64,000 nt of DNA, taken from contig NZ_JABRVS010000001.1 of the NCBI RefSeq assembly GCF_013248905.1, positions 434,001-498,000 on the forward strand, given 5' to 3'. The stretch's first letter is position 1, and every line of letters starts with the position of its first letter. A program made the position numbers and the translations under genes. Positions 10,101-16,591 of the stretch are shown here, piece after piece. This DNA comes from Shewanella sp. VB17. GTDB lineage: Bacteria; Pseudomonadota; Gammaproteobacteria; Enterobacterales; Shewanellaceae. The notes under the pieces are model-generated. The model did not search any database. It was not told where the DNA came from and was given only the letters and a program-made list of their open reading frames with translations.

Positions 10101-11781
10101 CAACGGTAATCAAGTGCGTGGCCTAAAAGGCGGCGCCGCGTGGCGCAGCTTTAGTTACAGTGGCCGCAATAAAGCCACCGAAATTAAGGTGGGTGATAAG
10201 ACCACCCGCTTTAGTTATGATGCTAACAACCAGCGCTTTAAACGCACCGACAGCCAAGGAACCATCTTCTATGTCGGCAACTTGGAGCTGACGATTAAGC
10301 GTCAAACTGATGCCTACGGCACTGAGCAGACCTACATCAAGCGTTATTTAGGTGAGGCGATGCAGACCTATTACGCTGACGGTAATGCCATGCTGCGTTG
10401 GCTGTATAAAGATCACCTAGGCTCAGTGATTGCTATCACCAATGACAGCGGTAAGTTAGTCAAACGTTTTAGCTACGATGTTTTTGGCCTGCAAACAGAA
10501 ATTGTGCCCACTGAAGCCGAGCGCATAGCCCATTATGAAAACACTGCCATGTCGGCGCTGTTTTTGGCTGAGATTTCGCCCAATACTCGCGGTTATACTG
10601 GCCATGAGCCAGTCGACTTTGAGGGCGATAAGCGCATTATTCACATGAATGGCCGTATGTACGATGCCGCCCTTGGGCGCATGTTACAGGCCGATCCTGT
10701 GGTGCAAGCGCCGGATAATCTGCAAAACTTCAATGCTTATAGCTATGTGCTTAATAATCCGCTCAATGCGACGGATCCGAGTGGGTACTTTTTTAAGAAT
10801 ATTGGTAGCTTTTTTAAGAAGTATTGGCGGGTGATTGCGGCTGTCGTAGTGGCTATTGTTAGCTATGGTTATCTTACTGAGCCAGCCTTTGCTTGGGCAG
10901 GTGCTATGGGAGCGACAGGCACTGCACAGGTTGTCATAGGAGGGGCCATTGCGGGCGGCATAGCTGGTGCGGCCTCTGGTTTTGTTTCCACAGGGACTCT
11001 TCAAGGTGCCTTGAATGGTGGTTTATCTGGTGCGGTATTTGGCGGTTTAGGCGGCTATTTTAATGCAAATACGGTTGCAGCTGGTAATCAGGTATTTCTG
11101 CACGCCGCTGCGGGTGGGATTATGGCTGAAGTTCAGGGTGGGAACTTTGGACATGGTTTCATCACTGCTGGGGTGATGAAGGGGGTCAGTTTTGCTAATA
11201 GTGTATCGAGTGGTGCAGAGTTCGGTGAAATTGCTGCAAAGACAGTGATTCAATCTATGGTGGGTGGTACTGTCTCTAAACTTACTGGCGGAAAGTTTGC
11301 TAATGGTGCGACTACCGCCGCGATACAGTATGTGGTAAATGCAGCGAGCAGTGCGATTCAGGCTCAGGGTGGGCATTCCATTAAATCGAGAAAATTAGCA
11401 GCTAGAAGAGTAATAGTCGGTGGTAGATCAGTAACAAAAGAAATGAAGTTGGGCAAACCTAGTTGGGTAGGATTACCAGCTGGATCTTTAGTTGATATGG
11501 CTCTTAAAAAATCTTTAAATGTCAGCTTTGAAGTATTAAGTCAAGACTATGCTTTGTTCGAAAGGTGGGAGCTTTTTGAGACTGAATACACAACTATTGA
11601 AACACGCGAAGGAAATTATGACTATAGCTCTAAGGTCATTAATATAGGTAAGCCGACTCCCGTTTCTGGTTCGGCAACTTGGAGATCTTTAGGTATAAAA
11701 ACGGGTAAGCAGATAATTGACTTTAGAGCTTGCATTGCTTCGTGTAATAGTAATTATGGTGGGGTTTTAGGTAATGAGTGA
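1180..11781 (+). CDS. Giant exported SpvB/FG-GAP/RHS polymorphic toxin
   Basis: A 3533-residue protein. The N-terminus is a Sec signal peptide (basic start, hydrophobic core, cleavage near NVQA). Ig-like and fibronectin modules follow to about residue 880, then a PQQ-like propeller (885-1090) and a DUF4214-like helical stretch (about 1105-1230). A DSDSDGVLD calcium-type motif lies near 1240 and an SpvB N-terminal domain starts near 1384 (QFSVNEAGAASYSLP, LAGTGWNLQG). Seven FG-GAP/VCBS repeats of the D-x-N-x-D-G type lie at about 1695-2070. YD/RHS repeats run from about 2400, and the RHS core ends at DATDPSGYF-type residues NATDPSGYF near 3205. The last 330 residues are a variable tip: a hydrophobic helix, a Gly/Ala-rich segment, then about 135 residues I do not recognise (ends in FRACIASCNSNYGG). 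The layout resembles a fused Tc-toxin B/C cage, and release of the tip as effector is inferred. The signal peptide argues for Sec export rather than T6SS loading. Confidence 0.9.
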   Translation: MKMQMQSGLSVKFTRLIKYLVVFTCFILSSNVQATQSTSVGNFSSSFKPDEHISLLNTNHSVRVKFWSSIPRGIYDYAPMTPYIKKVSLRVGILNGSFIREIQLPKYTDFEFTTVDSVTLFKGVPGKYRLTYEVLIDEYTIDDSGDFGDFYSTEKRMLSSKIVTVYKNTPPRVTLSSTSINTKLGKPAVVTVKVSDSGGKLKNYPRLSVTGSSRSRWTTKLISCSKNTATAQVCKFQLKDNGSGANVATHGFTAKAVDKFGLAATANGSIKVTETNTAPTISASINKTKIGLNQAVVLTANASDVDKSSKNRINLIRWCYTRGSRRGPCSLIIRDNMNSKDKCLITNAGANAKCQYSRTFTTPGTYTLWAEVSNPASSSYTKSASQTLTVVAPPTAAISSTGTFALGNSVTLSATSNAQQFQICYGANGASKASCAHSLKLCTSSPCQLSLTLDSARFKAQKYDFYTFANDGVNAPVSHSVTRTVLGGYSLSAPIVDDAVENVLYPQTRISIKGDYNKLGNDTNPVARIELYANNTKVSTLASPAAQFAFDFTVANVPSYQFKFKLIDKNNNQVWSSPGHFTVVASAPQQTPKVTGPSVSTDGRISLSATRVANVAKYQWFEYKTCPQSAGVASNSVFASTTTPELLVQKTYNDNGDYCYCARATNPNGHGPMSIGSQCAQVKLDIADADAGFTRFDPNLSLTATASYALKWINHSAAAKKTYLLETKIGQPGSDDDWRPIPLASGVSQYQVTSLPPGDVSYRIQACNGDDICENGQILTINHQVPYIHKAQYVAASVTKPAEIVFEGLGMAGLTKANVQLRNSTETFSFNVYQAAGDNATQYRLAPNAYVLKGLDNGGLRLRVNNAVGHASIEFDKTGSSDRTYIDLIEASPTVSDQGIVYVSAGQSVHALKEGNNLTNWPFTLPADTPAAVRFTAAPTIDQDINANDVIYVGATNRYVYKLGQMNQTPGPRILWQTRVRGEVHAKAQLLNEPDPYHNNQLRKLLYVGVAANGGNDISGLYALNADTGAEHFMYPLLAGVKQQPQIFTNGDMHVTTEDKQLHIINRTQLGPFALRWQDIDSSLIKANLDDLIDWQIPADANVPLRSFAGLFYGLLGRAPSQAELTFFAYAYWSGMGTNEITAAFLGSEVGLVRFTPTLAPQAFIDALFYYLFPAEEGKTQAGGLSRAGWAALLVAGHPRSEVAYSLIQTEEYYSYSANAIDLATKAFYDHCNCNEALDSDSDGVLDIVEIEQGYNPLDPRDLIIDEPVLSATAPQMGDFSVNWQAVNSPDSSKTVFYRISERINNQGEAILFTDYTDTHYGLVKASGHYEYRVQACIAAQICSQWSNSANVSVGDSIVEAGVQPEAAPDEIAPFSAPSGSDIATSARFGLTAGQFSVNEAGAASYSLPFALPSGIAGVAPQLALAYNSQSGEGLAGTGWNLQGISAISRCGSAKLIDGVNRPVTYDANDHYCLNGQRLLLKSGVEGQPNSTYVTEIANQQLITYQGNDSFIVEAKDKSLVTYGGNEQSKIAFAIGGYNSTEVTQTWLLSQSQDNLRQSSNQILYHYINGAGEREKLLSSITYSGNRVELDYNFNGRIKSAGYIDGEQYAQRADLTDVKIYNHNGVKVREYRLSFSVNGIGLRQLTAIAECGLAGVCKKPVRFSYRDVFSHDADDMSTRQVLKTPSGKRLRQAMIMDTNNDGTSEVVSLTQVSGAKVSLCVGSHTNPTQACQVFNRHGGASVNDINIRLVPTDPDGDGLVQFLVNKSNDRSDAKWVQIDVLSDGRLSAPHALPLDVDTSAGLNLKPQDFNGDGYNDLIETIDDKIYIRGWDNTRGRYNSPVQLTLATGSAYYKINISAGWQSVDINRDGIADIMGWKDCGGSCDGAAGKQLMFYTASFDLGSDNPCVTWGEGMSYCAPYLDDKYQAKFYQSINVKGKHALPLDINNDGLTDVVVYNTLDKRWEYHINTGNRFDRGTDFTDNANLSSSIAPIVVDLDGDGRLELVFHNKRDKKWYRYEWTNAESYSESVFTPMSGGFKKLTPPISDWTFSPPSEGSSNPRVEYGMFTDVNNNGRVDFVYKHDNVSYAGSSLVLYSAGERVKHPGLLETVTTGTGIETRIEYGSMADASLYTKGHGLPAGVPESGAATRIMNISGSRSLVASVATEAPAQFSNDEVKVNYHYAGSRAQFSRGNLGFESITTELDKQGVRFSTTTEYAQQFPLTGMPMRTVKRANGVVISAAENRYFVADYPLADNYIGRRMYQQESRDCQANVDDINGSVNASSYNCQQLITVQDDDANVTSSQTGYFDSSSALNFVAMDDAFSPLLKGGSVKSLTNNNQYGSSQSDKRFGRLSRAVVTHTRGSDSETRTSAFSYYGNGMIRQEIIEPSADSKTKLVTNYQYDGFGNLINKSALTRSTSNVYDASGRYAVKSSTNGIVTSEVISRNALGQVTKAKNTDGVVTQVVFDAFGAEVARYGASGAQGSKLNKACDEGVSYCYTMVETSVNGVLSKKQYIDRAGRGYQESSLDVLGNWHTSVQTYDKYGRVVSALAPGLAAVTSAYDALDRVITSIDDNTGITSSQRFNGRVQTSDLSGDVPGGEQTKSVLFNALGEQYQVTDELGNVLTYTYDALGALNTVHSSVDNRVISDISYDKLGRKTRMQDENRGNWSYEYDALGQLTKQTDARGVITQVYYDNLGRKKHQKITGTADVVSEDMFWVYGTGDNKHRLIKEYTGSWSRHFYYDNLGRGVATLTNLDHTTNCVAKVVFNSANNDLRMLDESLADPIASRCVIQQTQFDQYGRVFQQFDDYRRQKDGRFVDARGIRQHYQYNQVFKQQEAREGSAGRIYHQIVNINDSGLLTEYNKGNQAMGLSYDRANRLTGISSGNHIQTDVYAFDSINNLSSRLLAASEQQSFDYDGLNRITHVNGEERYQYDDNGNLTNKDGWSLGYNGANKPLHGVVSRSKSGQATETYTYDANGNQVRGLKGGAAWRSFSYSGRNKATEIKVGDKTTRFSYDANNQRFKRTDSQGTIFYVGNLELTIKRQTDAYGTEQTYIKRYLGEAMQTYYADGNAMLRWLYKDHLGSVIAITNDSGKLVKRFSYDVFGLQTEIVPTEAERIAHYENTAMSALFLAEISPNTRGYTGHEPVDFEGDKRIIHMNGRMYDAALGRMLQADPVVQAPDNLQNFNAYSYVLNNPLNATDPSGYFFKNIGSFFKKYWRVIAAVVVAIVSYGYLTEPAFAWAGAMGATGTAQVVIGGAIAGGIAGAASGFVSTGTLQGALNGGLSGAVFGGLGGYFNANTVAAGNQVFLHAAAGGIMAEVQGGNFGHGFITAGVMKGVSFANSVSSGAEFGEIAAKTVIQSMVGGTVSKLTGGKFANGATTAAIQYVVNAASSAIQAQGGHSIKSRKLAARRVIVGGRSVTKEMKLGKPSWVGLPAGSLVDMALKKSLNVSFEVLSQDYALFERWELFETEYTTIETREGNYDYSSKVINIGKPTPVSGSATWRSLGIKTGKQIIDFRACIASCNSNYGGVLGNE

Positions 11782-12238
11782 TCTAGGAGGTAAAACGTTA
11801 GTAAAGTACGTTTGCTTATTGTGCTTTGTTTTTACATTTGTTTTTTTGTCAAACAAAATTTCAACTTATGTACTCTATGAGCAAAAGTCCGACTATAGAG
11901 AATACTATATAGAGGCTACAAGTAAAGATAGTCTAACAATAGAAGAGTTTAATGAACTCACAAGACGGGGTGAAGTTTTTATGAGTGATAAAAAACATTC
12001 AGATGAAATTGCAACACTTTATTTTTATATGTTGACATTTTTAATGTCTGTATATTCAATTTTGCTATTTTATTCACTACGTTTTTATTTGAAAGGATAC
12101 CACTTTGCTTCAGTTTTATTGTTAACAACTATTTCAGCATTTTTTGCATGTGTAAGTTTTTATCAGGGAACTATTTGGTTTTTAATTTCCTTGGCTGTTT
12201 GTTCTTTATTACTTAAAAATAAGATTCTAAGATTCTAA
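11774..12238 (+). CDS. Small membrane protein, candidate immunity protein for the RHS tip
   Basis: 154 residues. The ATG lies inside the last codons of the RHS gene (8-base overlap ATGAGTGA), so translation is coupled. Hydrophobic segments lie at about residues 9-30, 80-103, 110-130 and 132-148, with a charged 50-residue loop after the first (YEQKSDYREYY ... DKKHSDE). This suggests a four-helix inner-membrane protein with a periplasmic or cytoplasmic loop. No family was recognised. The position immediately after a polymorphic toxin tip, the overlap, and the AT-rich composition shared with the tip are the usual signature of a cognate immunity gene. A membrane immunity protein would fit a tip that acts on or from the periplasmic side; that is inference. 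Confidence 0.7.
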   Translation: MSDLGGKTLVKYVCLLCFVFTFVFLSNKISTYVLYEQKSDYREYYIEATSKDSLTIEEFNELTRRGEVFMSDKKHSDEIATLYFYMLTFLMSVYSILLFYSLRFYLKGYHFASVLLLTTISAFFACVSFYQGTIWFLISLAVCSLLLKNKILRF

Positions 12239-12247
12239 TAAATCAAA

Positions 12248-12310
12248 AATAACATGGCCACCCATGATCGGGAATAACATCGAATAACATGGCCACCCAT
12301 AATTGTGGCG
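12248..12310 (+). repeat. REP-like palindromic repeats upstream of Y1 transposase gene
   Basis: Two copies of AATAACATGGCCACCCAT lie at 12248-12265 and 12283-12300. The second continues as AATTGTGGCG, so CCAC and GTGG form a short hairpin. A partial copy (AATAACAT) sits between them. Near-identical units occur at 14640-14658 and 15221-15247. They flank a Y1/HUH transposase gene, the arrangement known for REP-associated transposases. Confidence 0.6.
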
Positions 12311-12377
12311 AGGGTTTCAACCGGTGACTAAGCTTTTATGTACGCAGTTGCATTGGGGTTGTTACGGGGGGGTTACT

Positions 12378-13430
12378 ATGGCTAGACCAAGAAGCACATT
12401 AGTGAGTGTTGAAGATACGCCATTTTATCATTGTGTGTCACGGTGTGTTCGTAAAGCGTGGTTGACGGGAATAGATAAGTATACGGGTCAGTCGTATGAA
12501 CATAGGCGGGATTGGGTCGAGTCTAGAATACTTGAGCTAGCTGGTATTTTTGCGATAGATGTGAGTGCTTATGTAGTGATGTCTAATCATCTGCACTTGG
12601 TATTGAGGGTTGATATCTATGAAGCAAATAGTTGGTCGGATAGGGAAGTTGTAGCGCATTGGCATCAATTGTTTAAAGGAAATGACATCACTCAAAAATT
12701 TGCTAAAGGTGAAGTGATAGAAAGCTTTGAAGTTAACGGACTCAAGCATTCAGTTGCTCAATATCGAAGTCGTTTAAGTGATATTAGCTGGTTTATGCGG
12801 GCATTGAATGAGCCTATTGCTCGGATGGCCAATAAGGAAGACAAGTGTACCGGTCGGTTTTATTCGCTGCCCTCCATGGCGCCCACCCTTCGGGCCAGCT
12901 AAAGCTGTTCTAATTGATTCCTGACAAATTAGTGGGAGGGAAGGTTTAAGTCTCAAGCATTACTTGATGAAGCCGCTGTTTTGGCTTGTATGGCTTATGT
13001 TGATTTGAATCCAATTCGTGCGAAAATGGCAGAAACTCCAGAGGAGTCAGAGTATACCAGTATTGAACTTAGAATTAAGTCAGCGCTTAAGGGAGAGCAA
13101 CCCAGTGCTTTACTGCCATTTGTGGGTAACGAGCAGAAGGATATGGTTAAGGGGTTAATGTTCAGCGCTAAAGATTATCTGCAATTGGTTGATGATACAG
13201 GCAGGATTATTCGAGATGATAAACGTGGTGCAATAAGTCACTCTTCGATGCAACTGCTTGAAAGACTGAATATTCCAGCAGAGAACTGGATAAAGCTGAC
13301 GACAGATTTTAGTCGATTATTCAAAGGTCCAGTGGGGACGTTGCCAGAGCTTGATGCGTATTGCGAACATTTAGAGCGTAAGCGAAGGCAAGGTGCAGCA
13401 AATTGTCGACGGTGGTTGGATAGTGCTTAA
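12378..13430 (+). pseudogene. Y1 (HUH, IS200/REP-associated type) transposase, interrupted
   Basis: The reading starts at ATG 12378 (MARPRSTLVS). The longer frame from TTG 12303 begins inside the repeat and is unlikely. The N-terminal part carries the HUH motif (MSNHLHLVLRV, about residues 66-76) and continues to KCTGRF. The C-terminal part resumes at 12933 as WEGRFKSQALLDEAAVLACMAYVDLNPIRA, typical of the TnpA-REP/Y1 family. Between them 72 bases carry three in-frame stops. Removing them restores a continuous frame of about 325 residues, the normal length for this group. The enzyme would be a single-strand-specific transposase acting on the nearby palindromes; as it stands it should be inactive. 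I could not place the catalytic tyrosine with confidence. Confidence 0.85.
12861..12932. other. 72-bp insertion inside the transposase gene
   Basis: A discrete 72-base block separates two parts of the transposase that join cleanly as CTGRF-WEGRFK. It contains three in-frame stops (TAA, TGA, TAG), a C-rich segment with a CCCTTCGGG hairpin, and near its right end a CTAATT/AATTAG inverted repeat. No target duplication is obvious. It may be a tiny non-autonomous element; the identity is unknown. Confidence 0.6.
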
Positions 13431-13786
13431 TACAACCGATTAATCATCCAGCTTATTACTATCCATAATGGATAAAATCTCCCGAACCTTGTTCGGTGTG
13501 TCTGTTGGTTTTTTATCGAGTAAATAGTCAATATTTAGTTATTAACCTCGAATTTGATAGCAAGCTAGGCCTCTTGGGGTTTTGCAGGTGTAATGTATTA
13601 GCAAAATAAGATAATCATTTGGTTAGTGTAAGAAAGTGAAATAATCATAGGCCGCTGATGTTGAAAATTAGGGAGCGCAAAATCTAACTTAAGAGTGCTG
13701 ATCTTGCTGGCTGGGAGAATATAAGTTTCTATGGCATAGAACTAGATGATTTTAAACACGATAGCAATATTTATGGATGTACAGAG
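13431..13786. other. Intergenic, with an open frame running into the next gene
   Basis: No complete gene is seen. From 13688 the sequence is open in frame with the ATG at 13787 and reads like protein (SADLAGWENISFYGIELDD). It may be a coding remnant left when the cassette was assembled, or an upstream extension without a start codon. The rest (13431-13687) shows nothing identifiable. Confidence 0.4.
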
Positions 13787-14137
13787 ATGAAAAAAATAAA
13801 AAAATACATGTTGAGCGTAATTGTGCTTACGGCTTCTTCGATGAGTAATGCCACCACTATAGTGAATACTAAAATTACTATGCTAAAGACGGATAAAAAA
13901 TATTCTCATCATGTGTATATAAAAACAAGTGTGCCTCATGAAGCTGGTGCTCCAGAATGTCATAGCTCTCCTTGGTCTTATGTACTTGAAATGGACTCAG
14001 AGTTAAGTAAGAGTATGCATTCTTTATTATTATCCGCTTACATGTCTGGTAAACCAATTAGTTTAACCGGTAATGATACATGCACTGCTCATTCTACAAT
14101 TGAAGATTTACGCCGAATAGAGTTTGCTTCGATTTAG
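13787..14137 (+). CDS. Small secreted protein, paralog 1
   Basis: 116 residues with a Sec signal peptide (MKKIKKYMLSVIVLTASSMSNA). The mature part is about 95 residues, with cysteines at about 61 (PECHSSPWSYVLEMD) and 101 (NDTCTAHS) that could form one disulfide in the periplasm. It is closely similar to the next gene and shares its layout with the one after that, including the S-LLLSAYMSGKPI stretch. I do not recognise a named family. Downstream of an RHS toxin, secreted small proteins might be periplasmic immunity proteins or small toxin partners; this is inference. Confidence 0.75.
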   Translation: MKKIKKYMLSVIVLTASSMSNATTIVNTKITMLKTDKKYSHHVYIKTSVPHEAGAPECHSSPWSYVLEMDSELSKSMHSLLLSAYMSGKPISLTGNDTCTAHSTIEDLRRIEFASI

Positions 14138-14273
14138 TGAAGTTATCTGTAGATAAACAGTGACTCCCACAATAGTTGTTCGCGACTATTGATGACGACG
14201 GCCCAGACTATTGCTGGCTACAAACAAGATGGGCGACGCTCATCGGTAATAATAGAAATATGGATATAAAACG

Positions 14274-14624
14274 ATGAAAAAAATTAAAATAATTATTATA
14301 AGTGTAGCGCTCCTAACAGCTTCCTCGATGAGTTATGCAACAGAAATAATGAATACAAAAATAACTATGATAATGATGGATAAAAAATATGCTCACCAAG
14401 TGTATATCAAAACAAGTGTGCCTCATGAAAGTGGCGCTCCAGAATGTCATAGGTCCCCTTGGTCTTATGTACTTAAAATGGATTCAGAGTTAGGTAAGAG
14501 TATGTATTCTTTATTATTATCAGCTTATATGTTTGGCAAGCCAATTAATCTAATCGGTAATGATACATGTGCAGCCCATAGCAGCATCGGCATTGAAGAT
14601 TTACGTCGAATAGAGCTCCCTTAG
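14274..14624 (+). CDS. Small secreted protein, paralog 2
   Basis: 116 residues, collinear with the preceding gene and differing at scattered positions only (IKTSVPHESGAPECH, SELGKSMYSLLLSAYM, DTCAAHSS). It has a signal peptide ending near SYA and the same two cysteines. A recent tandem duplication with divergence is evident. The two copies are separated by 136 bases with no shared flank, so each may have its own promoter. No function was recognised. Confidence 0.75.
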   Translation: MKKIKIIIISVALLTASSMSYATEIMNTKITMIMMDKKYAHQVYIKTSVPHESGAPECHRSPWSYVLKMDSELGKSMYSLLLSAYMFGKPINLIGNDTCAAHSSIGIEDLRRIELP

Positions 14625-14639
14625 GGATCGTCCATCTCA

Positions 14640-14658
14640 TCACCCATAATTGTGGGTG
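14640..14658 (+). repeat. REP-like palindrome copy
   Basis: TCACCCATAATTGTGGGTG shares the core CACCCATAATTGTGG with the unit at 12283 and extends the hairpin (CACCCA/TGTGGGTG). It lies just after paralog 2. Confidence 0.5.
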
Positions 14659-14736
14659 TCAATTTATGTTGATTACTGATTGTCTAGTGGCGTTTTTTAG
14701 CTGTACTTGTTTTAAAAAATAAAAGAGAAAAATATA

Positions 14737-15093
14737 ATGTTAAAAATAATATCAAAACGAATGTTAAAACTCGCTGTAGGAACACTGGCTTTATCGCTTA
14801 CCAGTTCTGCTTATGCGGCATGTAGAAGTACCGGTTGCGAAGATGTGTATGTCGACATACTTTATGTTAATGCTTCCGGCATCATTCATATTGGGACTTC
14901 AGGTGATGAAACTTTGATGTCTTGTACCGCTACATCGGGTGTTTATGCCACCTTAAAACGCAGTGAGCCTGCGGCAGATATGATTTTTTCAACCTTACTT
15001 GCAGCGCAGACGGCCAATAAAAAGGTACACATTCGCACCGAAGCCAAATCAGCCGATTGTAAAGTCTTGTACGTCACGCTCCAGAAGCAATAG
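14737..15093 (+). CDS. Small secreted protein, divergent paralog 3
   Basis: 118 residues. The signal peptide ends near AYAA; the mature protein has four cysteines (ACRSTGC near the N-terminus, LMSCTATSG, SADCKV). The layout of cysteine - YATLKR - MIFSTLLAAQTANKKVHI - cysteine parallels paralogs 1 and 2 (cysteine - YVLEMD - SLLLSAYMSGKPI - cysteine), so I treat all three as one family. It is probably periplasmic or secreted. Better balanced codon use than its two AT-rich neighbours suggests a separate acquisition. The function is unknown. Confidence 0.75.
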   Translation: MLKIISKRMLKLAVGTLALSLTSSAYAACRSTGCEDVYVDILYVNASGIIHIGTSGDETLMSCTATSGVYATLKRSEPAADMIFSTLLAAQTANKKVHIRTEAKSADCKVLYVTLQKQ

Positions 15094-15220
15094 ATTTTAT
15101 TTTTTGTGCAAAACCATGCTATCAACCATAAAACCTCAATTCGAAGAAATACACTCCTTTGTTTGAGATAAAGGTGTGAACATAGCTGTGATCTTCTGTG
15201 GCAAGGAGGTAACAACATAA

Positions 15221-15247
15221 ACAACATGGCCACCCACAATTGTGGCG
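15221..15247 (+). repeat. REP-like palindrome abutting the orphan RHS fragment
   Basis: ACAACATGGCCACCCACAAT followed by TGTGGCG repeats the unit at 12283 with one transition. RHS homology starts at the very next bases, so the repeat marks the recombination border. Confidence 0.6.
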
Positions 15248-15474
15248 CCCGTTTTAGTTATGACGCCAACAATCAGCGCTTTAAACGCACCGACAGTCAA
15301 GGAACCATCTTCTATGTCGGCAACTTGGATCTGACGATTAAAGCACCAGATAATCTACAAAACTTCAATGCTTATAGCTATGTGCTGAATAACCCGCTTA
15401 ATGCGACGGATCCGAGCGGATATTTCTGGAAGAAACTCAAGAAGTGGGCTGGAGTGAGAAATTATAATGGGTGA
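15248..15474 (+). pseudogene. Orphan RHS core fragment with an alternative tip
   Basis: Nearly identical to RHS residues around 3010-3040 (RFSYDANNQRFKRTDSQGT). It then jumps in frame from LTIK to APDNLQNF, losing the 136 residues encoded at 10300-10707 of the full gene. It keeps the core end NATDPSGYF and continues with a different tip (WKKLKKWAGVRNYNG) to a stop. It has no signal or start of its own apart from an ATG within the repeat. Such displaced tips are usually donors for recombination into the main RHS gene through the shared core. The tip reading continues beyond the insertion sequence (16992-17397). Confidence 0.85.
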
Positions 15475-15553
15475 TTAGATGGACGCTCCCTAATTCGGCG
15501 TCAATGCGCCAAACTGATGTTTCACCATTCAGTTACATTAAGGAGCGTCCACT

Positions 15554-16588
15554 ATGAAAGTTACCACTATTGCTATCGATCTTGCAAAGAATGTCTTCCA
15601 AGTACTTGGTATGGATGAGCATGCAAAGTCAGTCTTCAATAAACGGCTTAATCGAGCCCAACTGGCTGAGTTCATGCTGCAGCAACCCGCTTGCGATGTC
15701 ATATTTGAAGCGTGCTATTCAGCTCATTATTGGGGGCGGAAATTCCTTGCCATGGGGCACAACGTTAAATTAATACCAGCACAACATGTGACCCCATTTG
15801 TTCGAGGTAATAAGAACGATAAAAACGATGTATTAGCTATTTTTGAAGCGAGTTTCAGACCTCACATCCGTTTTGTACCTGTGAAAACGGAGGAACAGCA
15901 AGAAGTATTAATGCTTCACCGGATCAGAGAGCGCCTTGTTAAACAAAAAAACGGCCTGTACTAACCAAGTTCGAGGTGTATTTGTTGATTTTGGCCTCAG
16001 TTTTCCTCAAGGCTACAGCGCATTTGAAAGAGCCATGTGGGAAATTATGAGTGATGAGCATCAGCGACCAATGATAAAATTAATGGCCAATGACTTTTGG
16101 GATGAATATCAAACGCTCAACCAGCGCCTTGATCGAATTAACTCATTGATAAAGCAAATTGTTAAGCGAGATCCTAATGGGAGAATTTTATTAACAATCC
16201 CTGGTGTTGGGCCAATCATCGCTTCGGCATTTGCAGCCTCAATTGGTGGTGGCCAAGCCTTTAACAGCCCAAAAGAGCTCGCAGTGTGGCTAGGGTTAAC
16301 CCCTGAAACAATTTGCTTCAGGTAATAAGAGTGTCAACGGTAAGATCAGCAAGAGAGGTAATTGCTATTTACGTAAACAATTGATCCATGGAGCAAGGAC
16401 AGTCGTCAGTCATGCGAGTAAAAAAACAAGATGATTTAAACATGTGGATAAATCAGCTGAGGGGTCGAAAAAGCATATGCTGTACCGTTGTGGCAACAGC
16501 ACATCGTTTGGCAAGACTGATATGGATTTTACTTCAAAAACAGAGCCCATATGAGCCTCAATATGGTGGCTATCATGGCACATGTTAA
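15554..16588 (+). pseudogene. IS110/IS1111 transposase with three frameshifts
   Basis: The product begins MKVTTIAIDLAKNVFQVLG (RuvC-like DEDD domain, first Asp in AIDLAK) and has the KNDKNDVLAI motif. The frame breaks at an A7 run near 15945 and resumes as TACTNQVRGVFVDFGLSFPQ. The serine-transposase region contains IPGVGPIIASAFAASIG, then breaks near 16303 and resumes SGNKSVNGKISKRGNCYLRK. It breaks again at a second A7 run near 16430 and ends in PYGGYHGTC-like residues. Joined, it would be about 340 residues, normal for the family. All three breaks need the same shift. Two lie in A7 runs where slippage could occur, but the third does not, so I call it a pseudogene. Confidence 0.85.
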
Positions 16589-16591
16589 AAG

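Noticed and set aside
10684..11376. Two minus ORFs of over 100 codons antisense to the RHS tip
   Set aside because: They mirror the Gly/Ala-rich coding strand and have no start signals.
12303..12377. Upstream extension of the Y1 transposase from TTG 12303
   Set aside because: It begins inside the palindromic repeat; ATG 12378 gives the conserved MARPR start.
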